NCBI GenBank assembly: GCA_907165275.2 | Contig: OU015673.1 | Span: forward strand, 6,723,001-6,787,000 | Direction: 5' to 3' | DNA: 64,000 nt | DNA from: Zygaena filipendulae | Lineage: Eukaryota > Arthropoda > Insecta > Lepidoptera > Zygaenidae | Shown here: in pieces, positions 19,156-29,894 of the stretch | Layout of the letters: every line of letters begins with the position of its first letter | Numbering within the stretch: the first letter of the stretch is position 1 | Notes under the pieces: generated by a model | Told to the model about the DNA's origin: nothing | The model's database searches: none | Seen by the model: only the letters and a program-made list of their open reading frames with translations | Program-made: the position numbers and the translations under genes

Positions 19156-22100
19156 TTAACCCGCGATTCCGGCGATCGCTTCGGACGCGAAGTATTTCAC
19201 ATCCACATCGGGGTCTACGTTTAATTTTTCCAAAACAGGCTTCACCTGCGGCTGTATGACCGCGGGGTCGAGGAACGGCGCCATCTTTTGCAGCGTCTTG
19301 GCAACATTGAATCTGACATTGGCGACATTATCGTCGGCCATAGACAACACGGTCGGCAAGAGTACTCTTGTGGTGATATCCTTGCCGCACACTTCGGACA
19401 GCACGTTGATGCAGAACAGATACGTCATTCGGTGGAGGTAGTTTTGTTCCCGGGACATAGCCAGCACCTTGGGTATGACGTTTGTTTCAGCCCACTGCGG
19501 TCCGTACTGCTCGACGAGCTTCTTCAGATTCAACGTGGCAGCTTCCCGTATAGCGTACACGTGGTCAATGAGCCACGACATGCACAGGCTGGTTAACTTC
19601 TCGTCGAAGAACTCCTGGCCTAACTGTCCGGCCAACAAAGGCATGTGCTCAATAATAGCCAACCGCACCCTCCATTTAGTGTCCTCGGCCAATTCCACGA
19701 TGGCTGGCAGGAGCGATTGGACCAATTGTTGAATCCCGATGACTTCATTGACGCATTCCAGGTTTGATATGATGTTCAGCCGTACTTCGGGGCATTCGTC
19801 TTTGAGTTGGGTCAGGAACAGAGGCAGCAGGTGTTCGATGGTGTTCTGTCTGCCTACAATGGGACTGAGGCCCATGATGACTGACGCGAGAGCGGATTTC
19901 ACGTGCTGGTTAGGATCGCAAACTAAGTCTTTGATCTGAGGCAGGATCATGGTCATTATGATGTGTTCTTGGTGCGCCTTGTCCAGGTTCATGCAGAAAT
20001 CTTTTACCTGAAATAATTTTTATGACTTTAAATGTTAGTCAGAGCTTGACTTGGATACATCTTTACAGCTGTTCATTCATATAGTTATTCCTTAGCTGTG
20101 CGATAGTGAGTGTGTTTATTATGCTTTCACGCCATCGTCATGAAATTTTGCACACACGTTTTCAGGGGTACATAAAAAGACATAGGGTACTTTTTATTAC
20201 GGAATTCCTACGGGAACTCTAAAATTAATGCGGGTGAAACTGTATTAAAATTTTTGCATACTACATGTATGTCAGGGATACAGAAAAGAATATAGGGTAC
20301 TTTTATCCCGGAATTCCTCTGGGATCTCCGAAATTGAAGCGGGCGGGAAACCTCAAGAAACAGTTAGCGTTTTTTATAATTTTATTACTAAAACATTGTC
20401 ACTGGCAAAATTAAATGCGTTAAATCGCGATAAATGCCGTAATACGGACGGACGGATGAAGACCCTGATTTCCATCAACCGGCTGGATGCCGGGAGTGGC
20501 GAAAGGAGATCAACAACATTAGAAAAACGCTGTGACTGTGTTCTCTTTCAATACTACAGCAACAGGACAGCGCTGCAGTCACCGCATCATTTCCACGTCG
20601 TCATCATCAACTCCGGGAATTCCCCATTTTATTTTTCAACACATCGAAGAAATCGTTACAGTATTGTAGCGGGAGCGGGATGGTGATATGGCTCGACCGC
20701 CACCAAAGGGGAAGCTTCCCGCCGGGCGAACCGCGGCTCCGACTGTAGATCGAGGTTGTATATTATATGCAGCGCAGGCGTACAAACTTTGTTAGCGTGA
20801 TTCAGGATTTCCATCTAGCTAGTAGGTATTCGTCGCTTCGTTTTAGTTCGTGACTTGTAGCGTAGATGGCGTTGTGTACATGTGGCGAGCTCACCTTCCC
20901 GGCGGCGGCGGCGCGCACCTCCGCCTCCGTGTCCTTGAGCAGCGCCTGGAAGATCTGCGCGAGGTCGGTGCGCGCCAGCTCCGCGCCCACCGCCTGCTGC
21001 AGCTCCACGAACCTGCGCACACGCACACCACTCAGGGCCCTTATTCACTATGACTGTGTAAATATGTAAATAATGTTATGGGCACGGAATGTTGTTGGGC
21101 ATAGTGAATAAGGGCCCAGGTTACGAAGCCCAGAGGCTTACCGCCGCACGCGTCACATTCAGGAACCCCATGGAACTAGGGTTGCCGGACGTCCTATTTT
21201 TAAACATTTAACACCTTTAACATTTTATTTATTTTCCGCTTTTAAGTGGGTTAGTTTATAAATTATAAAGTAACAATTTTATCTACCCAAATCGTCATGA
21301 TTTCATCATCAGATCCCGACTTCTTCACAATGGGACCAACTTAAAAGTTGGTATACCCTATCAAACAAACAAAAAAAAAAAAAGAAATTTCCAAATTGGT
21401 CCAGCCGTCTTCGAGTAATCGCGTAACAAAGATACAAAAAAAAACCATATCGTCGAATTGGGAACCTCCTCCTTTTTTTGCAAGTCGGTTAAAAAGCAAC
21501 GAGCCGCGACTCACTTGTCGGCGACCATGTAGCGCACGCGCCACGAGGTGTCGCCGGCGCGCGCGCGCACCGTGGGCATCACCAGCTGCTCCATGTCCTC
21601 GGGCGGCAGCAGCGCGGCCACCGCGGCGCACGCCTCCGCCGCCAGCAGCCGCACCGAGTCCTGCTCGTCCTGCACCGATACACACACACCAACTTGTAAA
21701 AATTGATTTTTTTTTCCGTCTCAACTATAAACAGATGTTATGGTTCCTTGGATTCTCACATTTCGAACGGCCACCCACTGGTTGCATCTACTCTTTTATG
21801 GTTTAGACTTTAGACATACACAGTTAGATGTCCAATGAAAGGATGTCCCTTTGCTTTAGTCGCTTTGGGTAGTTACTTCGTGTCAGTTGCACGGCTAGCA
21901 CATTTGGGTGGTTTTGTAATAATTTTGTGTGTTTTAATAAACAAAATTTTTACAGTTAAAATTAAACTGACTTCAAGAGATCCGTTGTCTGTCTCTGAAA
22001 CTCATCATCAGATCTATACTATATTGGTTACATAGGCATGAAAGCGTAACAAACTACGAAGCTCAGATTCATATTCTAATAATAAGGATTTAATCTTGAC

Positions 22101-24217
22101 TTCTCAAATGTCTAGTCTATTTTGAACTGTTTTTGTACTAATCAAGGCATTTTGGAATTAAAGTTGAGCGTCCTTTTACCAGCGGTATGTAAATGTTTAA
22201 ATGGGTTTGACTTTGATGTGTGTATGTATGAGTTTGTTACAAAACGCTCACCTGCGCCAAGTTGACGAACATCGGTATTAGGTCGACCTTGACGTATTCC
22301 ACCTCGACGACCCGAGCGAACTCGCCGAGCTTGTAGGCGGCGGCGCGGCGCACCATCGGCGTGTCGTCCTGGCACAGCGAGCGGAAGTGCTGCCGGAGCT
22401 CCGCCTTCACGGGGCTCGACACGCGCGGGTAGCACACACTGCCCATCCATGGATGTAACAAAGTGTACGTAGGTATGTATATACTAGCTGTACCCTGCAG
22501 TTTCGCGCGCGTTAATTTCGGAGTTTCAGTGGGAATTCCAGAATAAAAAGTACCCAATGATCCTTAATGTACCCCTGACAATGTGTATGCAAAATTTCAT
22601 AATGATCGGTTAAGGCGTTAAGGCGTGATAGCGTAACAGACAGACAAACTTTTGCATTATAATATTGGTGAGGATTTGTACATATGTTTTAATTATTTTA
22701 TATAATTACCTACATAAATAATGAGTGGTTATCAATGAGCCAAGCACCAAGGCATGTGTGTGAAGCAGTCTTCACAAAATAAGTGTAAAATAGCACTGGC
22801 TGGCATTGGTCTCTCTTCAGTTTTAACCTGTTTTGTGTTGACCATTACAAGAATAATATTGCTTGAATCACACAGCTCCAATAAATAAACTAAGCAAAGG
22901 TCATTACCAAGTCATACAATCATTACAAAGGTTACTTTGGGTACCTACCACAAGAATAATTTAATTCAACTTCCCACCAGGAAAATTATGCTTGTCTGAC
23001 CTTAGTCTTACCTGAACAGTCCGCAAGCTGATGCACGTGATGTGAACCAATCTCCACGGGCCAGACGCTGGACTAGGGGCACAAAGTGTTGCTCCAGCGC
23101 TTGGGGAGTGTGGTGGGCGGCCACAGCCCTGAGAGATGCGACAGCCTTGTCACGGACAACTGTCTCCTCAACCGTAGCAAGAGACTCCAGGGGTGGGAGC
23201 AGACAATGTGCGTACTCACCACCACCAACCAGGTTGATGAAGCTTCCTGATGTACAAAACACACAATCTTATTAGATTTATGCAATTTTTTTGAATTGTG
23301 AGTTTAGAGACAGAGTGCAATGGAAGCACTTCAGCATAGGTATTAACACAGTTTTAAGGTTGTAGGTTAAAGAGTGAAATTTATTTGATTATGAGGGAAA
23401 GACCATTTTTTTAGCATGTCATCTTAACACACTGTGTTATGCTCATAGAGAACAAGGGCCGGTTTTGCAGGAAATTGCAATGAACAAACAAATCTTATAT
23501 GTAAGTATATAACTTGTATAGGCATATATACAAAATCTTCAGATTTATTCTATACTAACTGTTCCCTGCAGTTTCACTCACAGTAATTTCAGAGTTCCTG
23601 CAGCAATTCCCGGTTACAATATAGCCTATGTCTCTCAGGGATTAACAGACAGTTAAAGTATTTTCAAAATTGTTTCAGTAGATCCAGACATCACCCCCTA
23701 AAACGTGACAAACTTTACCTCTTTATAATATATAGATCATGTTTGGTAATGTGAAGCAACTCTTCATTGTTACAATCACTGCTATATTCAATGTGATACA
23801 TATGAGTAGTTGTCATATGGTTAGTATACATTTGGAATATTCGCAAGATGAGTGCTGCCGAAGCATTGAAAACCACAAACTTTGCTGTGACCCAGGGTAC
23901 CTGGCCAGTTCAGTTGCTGTTCGTGTCGCACAAGATCCCACAAAGGGGCTGAAACGATTATGAAAAACTAGGCAAATCAATAGGTACTTACCGAGTTGTT
24001 CCGCAAGCGCCAAAAGCACTTCGTCCTCATCGTAAATGGTCTCCGTCAGGAAGGGGATCAATTCTGATCTAGTCCGCTCCACGCCCAAAGCTAAAGCAAT
24101 GGTGGACAGCTTTTTTATAGAATTCAAACGCAATTGCACATCTTCATTCTTCAATTCGTCGATCAGTACCGCAATCGGATATAATGACTCATCCGCTCCG
24201 GAATCACTCGCTGCCAT
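19156..24217 (-). CDS. Pp2A-29B: Protein phosphatase 2A 65-kDa scaffold subunit A, complete, 6 exons
   Basis: Exons on the minus strand: 24217-23992, 23246-23012, 22438-22252, 21669-21515, 21012-20895 and 20007-19156 (TAA). All introns are GT-AG and in phase. The total is 1773 nt, 590 aa, matching the 589-591 aa of animal PP2A A subunits. The protein begins [20 protein letters not shown], has the conserved [20 protein letters not shown] and [15 protein letters not shown], and ends in a single large exon with [19 protein letters not shown] and [16 protein letters not shown]. It is built of about 15 HEAT repeats forming the horseshoe scaffold that holds the catalytic C subunit and a variable B subunit. 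The first five exons are short and the last holds half the protein. It converges with the V-ATPase gene, leaving 1.76 kb between stop codons. Introns 4 and 5 contain transposon remnants. Confidence 0.97.
20090..20360 (+). mobile_element. Degraded Helitron with two internal units, PP2A intron 5
   Basis: GCTTTCACGCCATCGTCATG, two blocks of ATAGGGTACTTTTTAT-like sequence and a decayed GCGGGCGGGAAACC hairpin; no clean termini. Confidence 0.55.
20395..20894. other. Unexplained GC-richer part of PP2A intron 5
   Basis: Higher GC and less repetitive than the surroundings, with an open plus-strand frame at 20396-20686 that resembles nothing I know. Could be an old insertion; no splice sites support an exon. 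Confidence 0.35.
21035..21117. mobile_element. Short MITE with GGGCCCTTATTCACTATG inverted repeats
   Basis: 83 bp with perfect 18-bp inverted ends, an internally deleted relative of 51541-51764. Sits 23 bp upstream of PP2A exon 5 (in transcript direction), inside intron 4. Confidence 0.8.
21285..21496 (+). repeat. Dispersed repeat ending AAGTCGGTTAAAAAG, PP2A intron 4
   Basis: Second copy of the family at 1320-1555 (ACAATGGGACCA, GTCCAGCCGTCTTCGAGTAA, AACCTCCTCC). It ends 19 bp from the exon-4 donor, so intron 4 consists mostly of this repeat and the 83-bp MITE. Confidence 0.6.
22484..22674 (-). mobile_element. Helitron (Lep1-type), reverse, PP2A intron 2
   Basis: CTAGCTGTACCCTGCAG with hairpin changed to TTTCGCGCGCG, then AGCGTAACAGACAGAC and ATTATAATATTGGTGAGGA. 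It begins 46 bp upstream of exon 3 in transcript direction. Confidence 0.7.
23554..23735 (-). mobile_element. Degraded Helitron, reverse, PP2A intron 1
   Basis: CTAACTGTTCCCTGCAGTTT, then CAGTAATTTCAGAGTTCC and a decayed left end TTTATAATATATAGAT; hairpin no longer perfect. Confidence 0.6.
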
Positions 24218-25947
24218 TCTAGTTTATTTTAGAATATTTATTACGACTTAAATTTGATCAGAAAACTACGGTAACCCTCCAATTCAGAGGGTAGGTACAG
24301 GAAGCTGGAAGATCAACGAAAATGCAGAATGCAAAACTTCAAAGAAGAAACTTCAAAATGGTAGACAAGACCACAAATTAACTAGACATATTATGTCTAA
24401 AGCACAGACAAATAAGAGACCGTCATGCCACAAATTAACTAGACTTATCATGCCGCGCCACTCAAAGAGCGTAGACGGAGAAAAAGTACTCTATGGTCGA
24501 GGGATAAATGTACGACTATGATAATGTACAGCCCAATTTTTAACTACCTCATAATTTAAAGCCACTTTGGTCACTTCTTCAAAAATGGCTGTCTTATGTT
24601 TCTGCATTATGTATCTGCATGCATCCAATTAAAATTCACATAGGTTTATACCAATGATGTTACATTATTTTATAGCTAAATAACCGGGACTATTAATTTA
24701 CAATATGATTATTATTCGCAAAAACATTTGATTAATTTATAATTTTATTGGTCTGTACTGTAAAATAAGGTTAGACATTTGATAATTGCCCGGCAATACT
24801 ACAACTACCGGCCGTACAATAATGTATGTATATCAAGCAGACTCAACACCACTCTGACCACTATTTAAACGAGCAATTTTATTCTTGTATAATATCTCGG
24901 AAACGGCTACAACGATTTTCATGAAATTTAGTTCGCAGCTCAGGGAGTTTCGGGGGCGATCTAGCTCGGTTTCATTTTTAGAAAAAGTCGTTTTATTCCT
25001 GTTTTCCAAAGATAATAATTATAATCACTACGTTTTATTAGGCAATGAAAAATGAGTGTTTGGTGCTGCTTTTCTACTTAACAACAGATGGCGCTACGAG
25101 TGAAGCTCGGTCGCCCAGATATTGGAATTAATAATACGTAGTATATTTATTACTCTGAGATAATAACTTTCTACCGCCAGCTGAAGAATCTTTTGTTGGA
25201 TAGCGAATTTTATTGTTTAAATGAATATTTGTACACAATCGATTGATCGATTTATAATCTTTATTTTTACATTTTTGACATGTTCATTTTTTTATTTAAA
25301 TGACATTTTTATTATTTTTATAATCATTGACATTCTTATTATGATACTTTTATTATTATTATTTTATTATTGACGATCATATTATCCTCTGACATTTTTA
25401 TTAGTAATATAACTATGAAATTGATAATGTGAAATAAATGATTCTATTCTATTCTATTCTATTCTATTCTAATACTTAACCATATAGTCAAACTAGTTCT
25501 TTTTTTGTTTACTTAGGGAAACAATTGTTTACTACATATTGTGTTAGTCGAAAATGTGTTTGTTAAATAAGAAAAGGCGTTTTGTTTTAACTAGAAATGA
25601 TTAATTATTAGCTGTTCCCCGTGTATAATCTGAACTCCCTTGGTATTTCCGGGATAAAAAGGATAAAACGTGAACAAAAGTACCTATAGTGTTATTTTCG
25701 TACCTATTTTTAAGACATTATCGGTACATAGGTTTTTAACATAGCGACTGTTTTAAATTTTTTAACCTCTGCTTGCTTGACTGGCTGAGAAATAAAACTT
25801 TCTACCGTCGAAAATTAACGTCAGCTTGCTGCTGATAGTAAATGACAAGTCGAACCCAACATTTTATATTAACGTTTTTCATATTTTATTTTTGTCAATT
25901 ATGTATTATTTTAAATCAAAATAGGTACTTAAAAGAATAAATAAATT
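24218..25947. other. Divergent intergenic region between PP2A A and the membrane-protein gene
   Basis: Must hold both promoters. AT-rich; contains the repeat tail at 25250-25472 and a Helitron fragment near 25610-25690. No coding exon or clear core promoter seen. Confidence 0.5.
25250..25472 (+). repeat. Probable LINE 3' end with (ATTCT)n tail
   Basis: AT-rich 3' UTR-like stretch with repeated TGACATTTTTATTA words ending GTGAAATAAATG and five-plus ATTCT units at 25441-25470. The pattern of AATAAA followed by a simple-repeat tail fits a non-LTR 3' end. Confidence 0.45.
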
Positions 25948-27218
25948 ATGGGTCAAGATGACGACCTCAACGCATCTATCGCCCACATCGTGCTGTGCTG
26001 TGTTGCCGGGCACGGGATCAGCCGCATGCGTTCACAAAGCTTCACGGACCCTGGCATGCACGGAAACTGTTTTATTCATGGTGTTTTGGGATTCCTTCAT
26101 TATCAGAGTTGGTCTACTATTATATTTATATACACAGTTACCTTCATATTATGTAGATACTAACGTAATCCTACAAATATTATAAATGTGAAAGTGTGGA
26201 TGTTTGGATGTTTGTTACTCAATCACGCAAAACCGGCTGAACGGATTTGGATCAAATTTGGCTTGCACGTGGTCAGGGGTATAGAAAAGGACATAGGGTA
26301 CTTTTTATCAGGGTGAAACCGCGGGGCACAGCTAGTATTACAGGAAATTAACATAGGTATCTCCCTCCTTTCTGGACCTTCAGCTATCTATGTGCAAAGC
26401 AAACATCTGACTATATGTACCTATCACAACAGAACCAGCTGTTCCTATCGGTTTTATCCGCCTTTATTTCGGAGTTACCGCGGAAATTCCGGACATACTC
26501 TGTCTTAATATGAAAAAATAGCGACTAAGAAAATACGTACCTATATAGGTATATCACAGCCAGAGCCTGTTCACTATAGTGTCTCTAACAAAGGACTATG
26601 ATCTATGATGCTGGACTTCTGCTGAGGGATTAATGGCTACCAATAAACGTTTATTGTGCAATTTATTAGACTCTCGTCTCTCATTGACATTCCGCCACAA
26701 AGAAATAAATATTGTAGGTATTTGTGCTCTCCGTGATTAGCGTAGCGCTTTGTGTGTAAATATAAGTGAAATGACGTGCTTGCTATTATTATTTCGCAGG
26801 CGGTATGTTCAACAACGATTTCAAGCCAGCCTACGTGATAAGCTACAAGGCGACCCGCTACCTGCCCCTGCCGTGTTTGATGGCGGACCTCTACAGATCC
26901 GACCAGGGTTTGAGCGCCCTCCATCTGGTGTCTGGTCTGATACCCTTCGCGCTCGCTCTGTCCGGAAACGACAATGTGCCATTGGGGAATTTGATGATAG
27001 CTTGCAACATTATTTCGTTGTGTCATTATTCGATCCAAAGGGGCACCGAGTGGGGTTGGTATACGGCTGGGGCGGGTGTTTTTGCATATTTCTTGACCCC
27101 ACAGGTGGGTGTGAAAGTGCTGTATCCTCTGGGCTTGGCTCTGATGGAGTATTGTGCGTACAGGATCTATCATGGACACTTTTCGGCTCCAACAGGGCCG
27201 CCGTCGCGGTGTAGTTAA
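25948..27218 (+). CDS. Multipass membrane protein of unrecognised family, 2 exons
   Basis: Proposed exons 25948-26080 and 26800-27218 (TAA), 552 nt, 183 aa. Exon 1 starts MGQDDDLNASIAHIVLCCVAGHG. Exon 2 follows a good acceptor (TTTCGCAG) and reads GGMFNNDFKPAYVISYKATR. Joining CATG to GCGGT gives IHG-GMFNN with matching phase. The donor CATG|GTGTTT is weak, so exon 1's end is less sure than exon 2. Exon 2 has about four hydrophobic stretches (ALHLVSGLIPFALAL; LGNLMIACNIISLCHY; WYTAGAGVFAYFLTP; VGVKVLYPLGLALMEYC), so a small multipass protein is likely, with a short Ser/Pro tail. I do not recognise the family. The codon pattern and conserved-looking polar loops (YRSDQGLS, IQRGTEWGW) suggest a real gene. 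The intron holds a Helitron (26169-26335). A possible AATAAA lies at 27298-27303. Confidence 0.7.
26169..26335 (+). mobile_element. Helitron (Lep1-type), in intron of the membrane-protein gene
   Basis: 5' TCCTACAAATATTATAAATG, 3' GTGAAACCGCGGGGCACAGC and CTAG|T. About 167 bp; the upstream arm of the hairpin is lost. Confidence 0.75.
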
Positions 27219-27290
27219 TTAAATTTGTGCAGTAATTTTATTATATTGTTTCATTTATTTCACGAACAGTCTTCTAAATTGATATCCTTA

Positions 27291-27611
27291 CTTAGTAAAT
27301 AAATGCGAGAGTTTGTTTGTTTGTTACGCTTACGCGCTTTCACGCCTCAGCGGCTCAACGGATCATCATGAAATTTTGCATACACGATGTCAGAGATACT
27401 GAGAAGGACATAGGGTAGGTACTTTTTATCCCGGAATTCCCGCGGAAACTCCAAAATTAGCGCGGGTGAAACTGTATTAAATTTTTCATACCTACTAGGT
27501 ACACGTTGTGGAGGGTAGATGGGTACAGAAAAAAATATAGGGTAGTACTTTTATCTCAGATACCCGCGGGATCTCCGAAATTAATGCGAGTAAACCGCGG
27601 GTAACAGCTCG
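27291..27611 (+). mobile_element. Helitron, long form with duplicated core
   Basis: Starts AGTAAATAAATGCGAGAG; two GACATAGGGTA / ATATAGGGTA blocks each followed by a CGCGGG-type segment; ends AAACCGCGGGTAACAGCTCG. Same long architecture as 46411-46722. Confidence 0.65.
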
Positions 27612-27779
27612 TACCTACTATAAATAATTATTATTATACGTACCTACCTACATAAAATCAGAAACTTACAAAATTGATATGTAGACCTACGTACATGTAT
27701 TTTCGCTTACTTACCATACTAAATACAGTAAAAAAAAAACAGCTTTATCACTGAGGTATAAGTACCAATTTGTGTAAAT

Positions 27780-28280
27780 ACATCGAAATAAAAAACCTTA
27801 ACGCATAGGGTGCGGACGACGCGCATGCGCGTTTTTCGGACGTTCAGCATGTGCTCAAGGCGCGTATGCGCGTCCATACAAATTTTTAAATCTTTCTTCG
27901 AGTGCGGCAGGCCGCACCTGTGCGTCTATTGTGCATCTCTATTGTAAAATATTCGTAAAATAAAGACTTGTCTACACACAGTCATGTTGTAACACATGTA
28001 ATACCTATATGTACCCACCTATGTTACAAGTCTAGTTAATTTGTGCTATGTTATAGTACGGGAGATACCGATGCTAATTTGGGATTAACTCGCGCGTCGT
28101 TGGGACCTATTGGGTTTTGAAGATTAGGAGGTATAAACAAAATAAGGTTATATGACGTTTTTTCATTCACCGGTGGGTTTAGCTTCCACAGACTTTCAAA
28201 AATGTAAAAAAAAATAGTAACATGGAAATACTCGAGCGCGTCAGGTATTGTAGCTTAGATACTAGAAGGTGTCTCTGATA
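27780..28280. other. Intergenic, GC palindrome-bearing stretch
   Basis: GCGCATGCGCG and GCGCGTATGCGCG words near 27815-27870 resemble those at 31765-31905, suggesting an unclassified element. No gene seen. Confidence 0.35.
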
Positions 28281-28789
28281 TCGAAAATATATTCATCTGC
28301 CGATTTGCGTGGTGGGGGTGGCCATCCGGAAGGGAATTTTCCGAAACATAAAAAAAAAATTACTCCAGCGCGTCAGATATTCAAAGGGGATTAAGTGAAC
28401 CCTAAAAATGCTCCCCTTCGAAAATCTGATGATTTGGAGGTGACGCAAGGCAGTAGCGAATTTTTGAAAATGCAAAAGAAAATCTAAATTTTGAAATACT
28501 GTCAAGATTATTGTCAGATTATTTTACAGAAGGTTCAGCTTGCAGTCCAAGTTACGTTGGCTTAAAATATGACAGTAATTTTGAGGGATATTATTAATCT
28601 GACTACTAGAAACAAAAATTATGATTTAAGATTGTTTTTATTTCTGACGTAAGTTTAATAAGTTTTTAAGCTATTTATTATTCACAAAAACACACTTCAT
28701 ATTTCTATGAAATATGTAAAAGCTCACAAAATATTATTCACTAAAGTAACTTTAAAGCACAAACAATCCAGAGCGCTGAGCACGTCTTA

Positions 28790-29190
28790 CATGTAATAAC
28801 ATGAATTTGTTGTTTTGTGATGAGCTGTGAAGTAAAATGGCGTCATGAGCGATGGACAGCAGCGTAGGAATGGTGCGAGAGTCTGAGATAGACAAAAAGT
28901 GGAAGGGAGAGAGAGGCGCAGAGCGGAGTAATACACCGAACTACCTTAACAGCAACTTTTTAGAAGTCGGTTAAAAATTACATTAAAGTGAAAGGTTATA
29001 GGTTAACCTATAGTTTGACGTAATACTTACCTTAACTTATTTTAATATGTATTTAAACCGACCAAAAAAATAGTAATAATTCGACACGTTTAGCGCCGTG
29101 ATATGCTGTGATGACGTTATGGCGACGGAAAGTAGTGTGAGGACGGTGCGAGAGAGTGAGAGATAGAGAAAAAGTAAAAGGGAAAGAAAG
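28790..29190. repeat. Two diverged copies of a GAGAGTGAGAGA-rich unit
   Basis: 28830-28985 and 29090-29195 share GATGGACAGCAGCGTAGGA / GACGGAAAGTAGTGTGAGGA followed by GGTGCGAGAG and an AAAAAGTGGAAGGGA-like stretch. The first copy runs into AGAAGTCGGTTAAAAATTA, the end also seen at 21496. Confidence 0.5.
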
Positions 29191-29738
29191 AGATATGAAT
29201 AGGTACATGATTCACTGCAGCTGCTCGTTCTAAACTTTAAAGACGATTTTTGTTTCTTCGGCTTATGAAAATCGGCAGATTATATTTTTCCCGCTGTCCT
29301 TGAGTTATTTTCTTCAAAATAAAAAATAAATCAACCGCGCTCGAGGATGTCGAGATTTCGTTTTTTTTGCAAGTTTGTGATCCTCTAACTCCCTTACGTC
29401 CTTTGTGATCCTCTAACTCAACATGGTGCAAGGAACCCCCCTTATGTTAATCTGACGCGCTTTAGTAAATCCACAAATCCCCTCCTGGGCTCCCGTACTA
29501 TAAATGACAAAAGCCTTACGTCAACAGCCCATAATCGCTTAGAAAAATTTCAATTGGCCCGATGACCTCTGTAGCCATGCCAAAACTATATAAAAAAACA
29601 GTCCTAACTCGTAAATACACACAACACACCTCGACGAACATTGGGTAGTATAGTACGTTTAAGTTAGTACCCATCTACCTACTTTATACTCCCCTATTAC
29701 CAGGCTTACCTGTTGCATGCCTGTTGAAAGACTTCATG

Positions 29739-29791
29739 TTGTGTGTGTTGTGTGTGTGCATATGTATGTATATGTGTGTGTGTGTGTGTGT
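29739..29791 (+). repeat. (GT)n microsatellite
   Basis: GTGTGTGTTGTGTGTGTGCA followed by TATG units and a (GT) run, downstream of the small Cys-rich gene. Confidence 0.85.
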
Positions 29792-29856
29792 GAGATGGAA
29801 AGTAGATACAAAGGGTAATGACAATAAAATAAAAAGACTTGAGTAAAAGTTCATAG

Positions 29857-29862
29857 TTTATT
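29857..29862 (-). terminator. Poly(A) signal of the small Cys-rich gene
   Basis: AATAAA on the minus strand, about 33-38 nt beyond the TGA of the four-exon small gene. This implies a very short 3' UTR. Confidence 0.55.
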
Positions 29863-29894
29863 GGAGCCCTGGTGAGCCGCTGGGATAAGAGTGA

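Noticed and set aside
21341..21806. 127- and 152-codon Ala/Arg-rich frames
   Set aside because: Out-of-frame readings across PP2A exon 4, which is GC-rich.
25958..26185. Alternative +1 frame for exon 1 of the membrane-protein gene
   Set aside because: It is less compatible with the exon-2 phase and gives a Ser/Thr-rich peptide without a helix.
26750..27214. 154-codon frame overlapping the membrane-protein exon, and the 180-codon antisense frame
   Set aside because: Both are shadow frames of exon 2 of the membrane-protein gene, whose own frame has the hydrophobic pattern and the acceptor-compatible phase.
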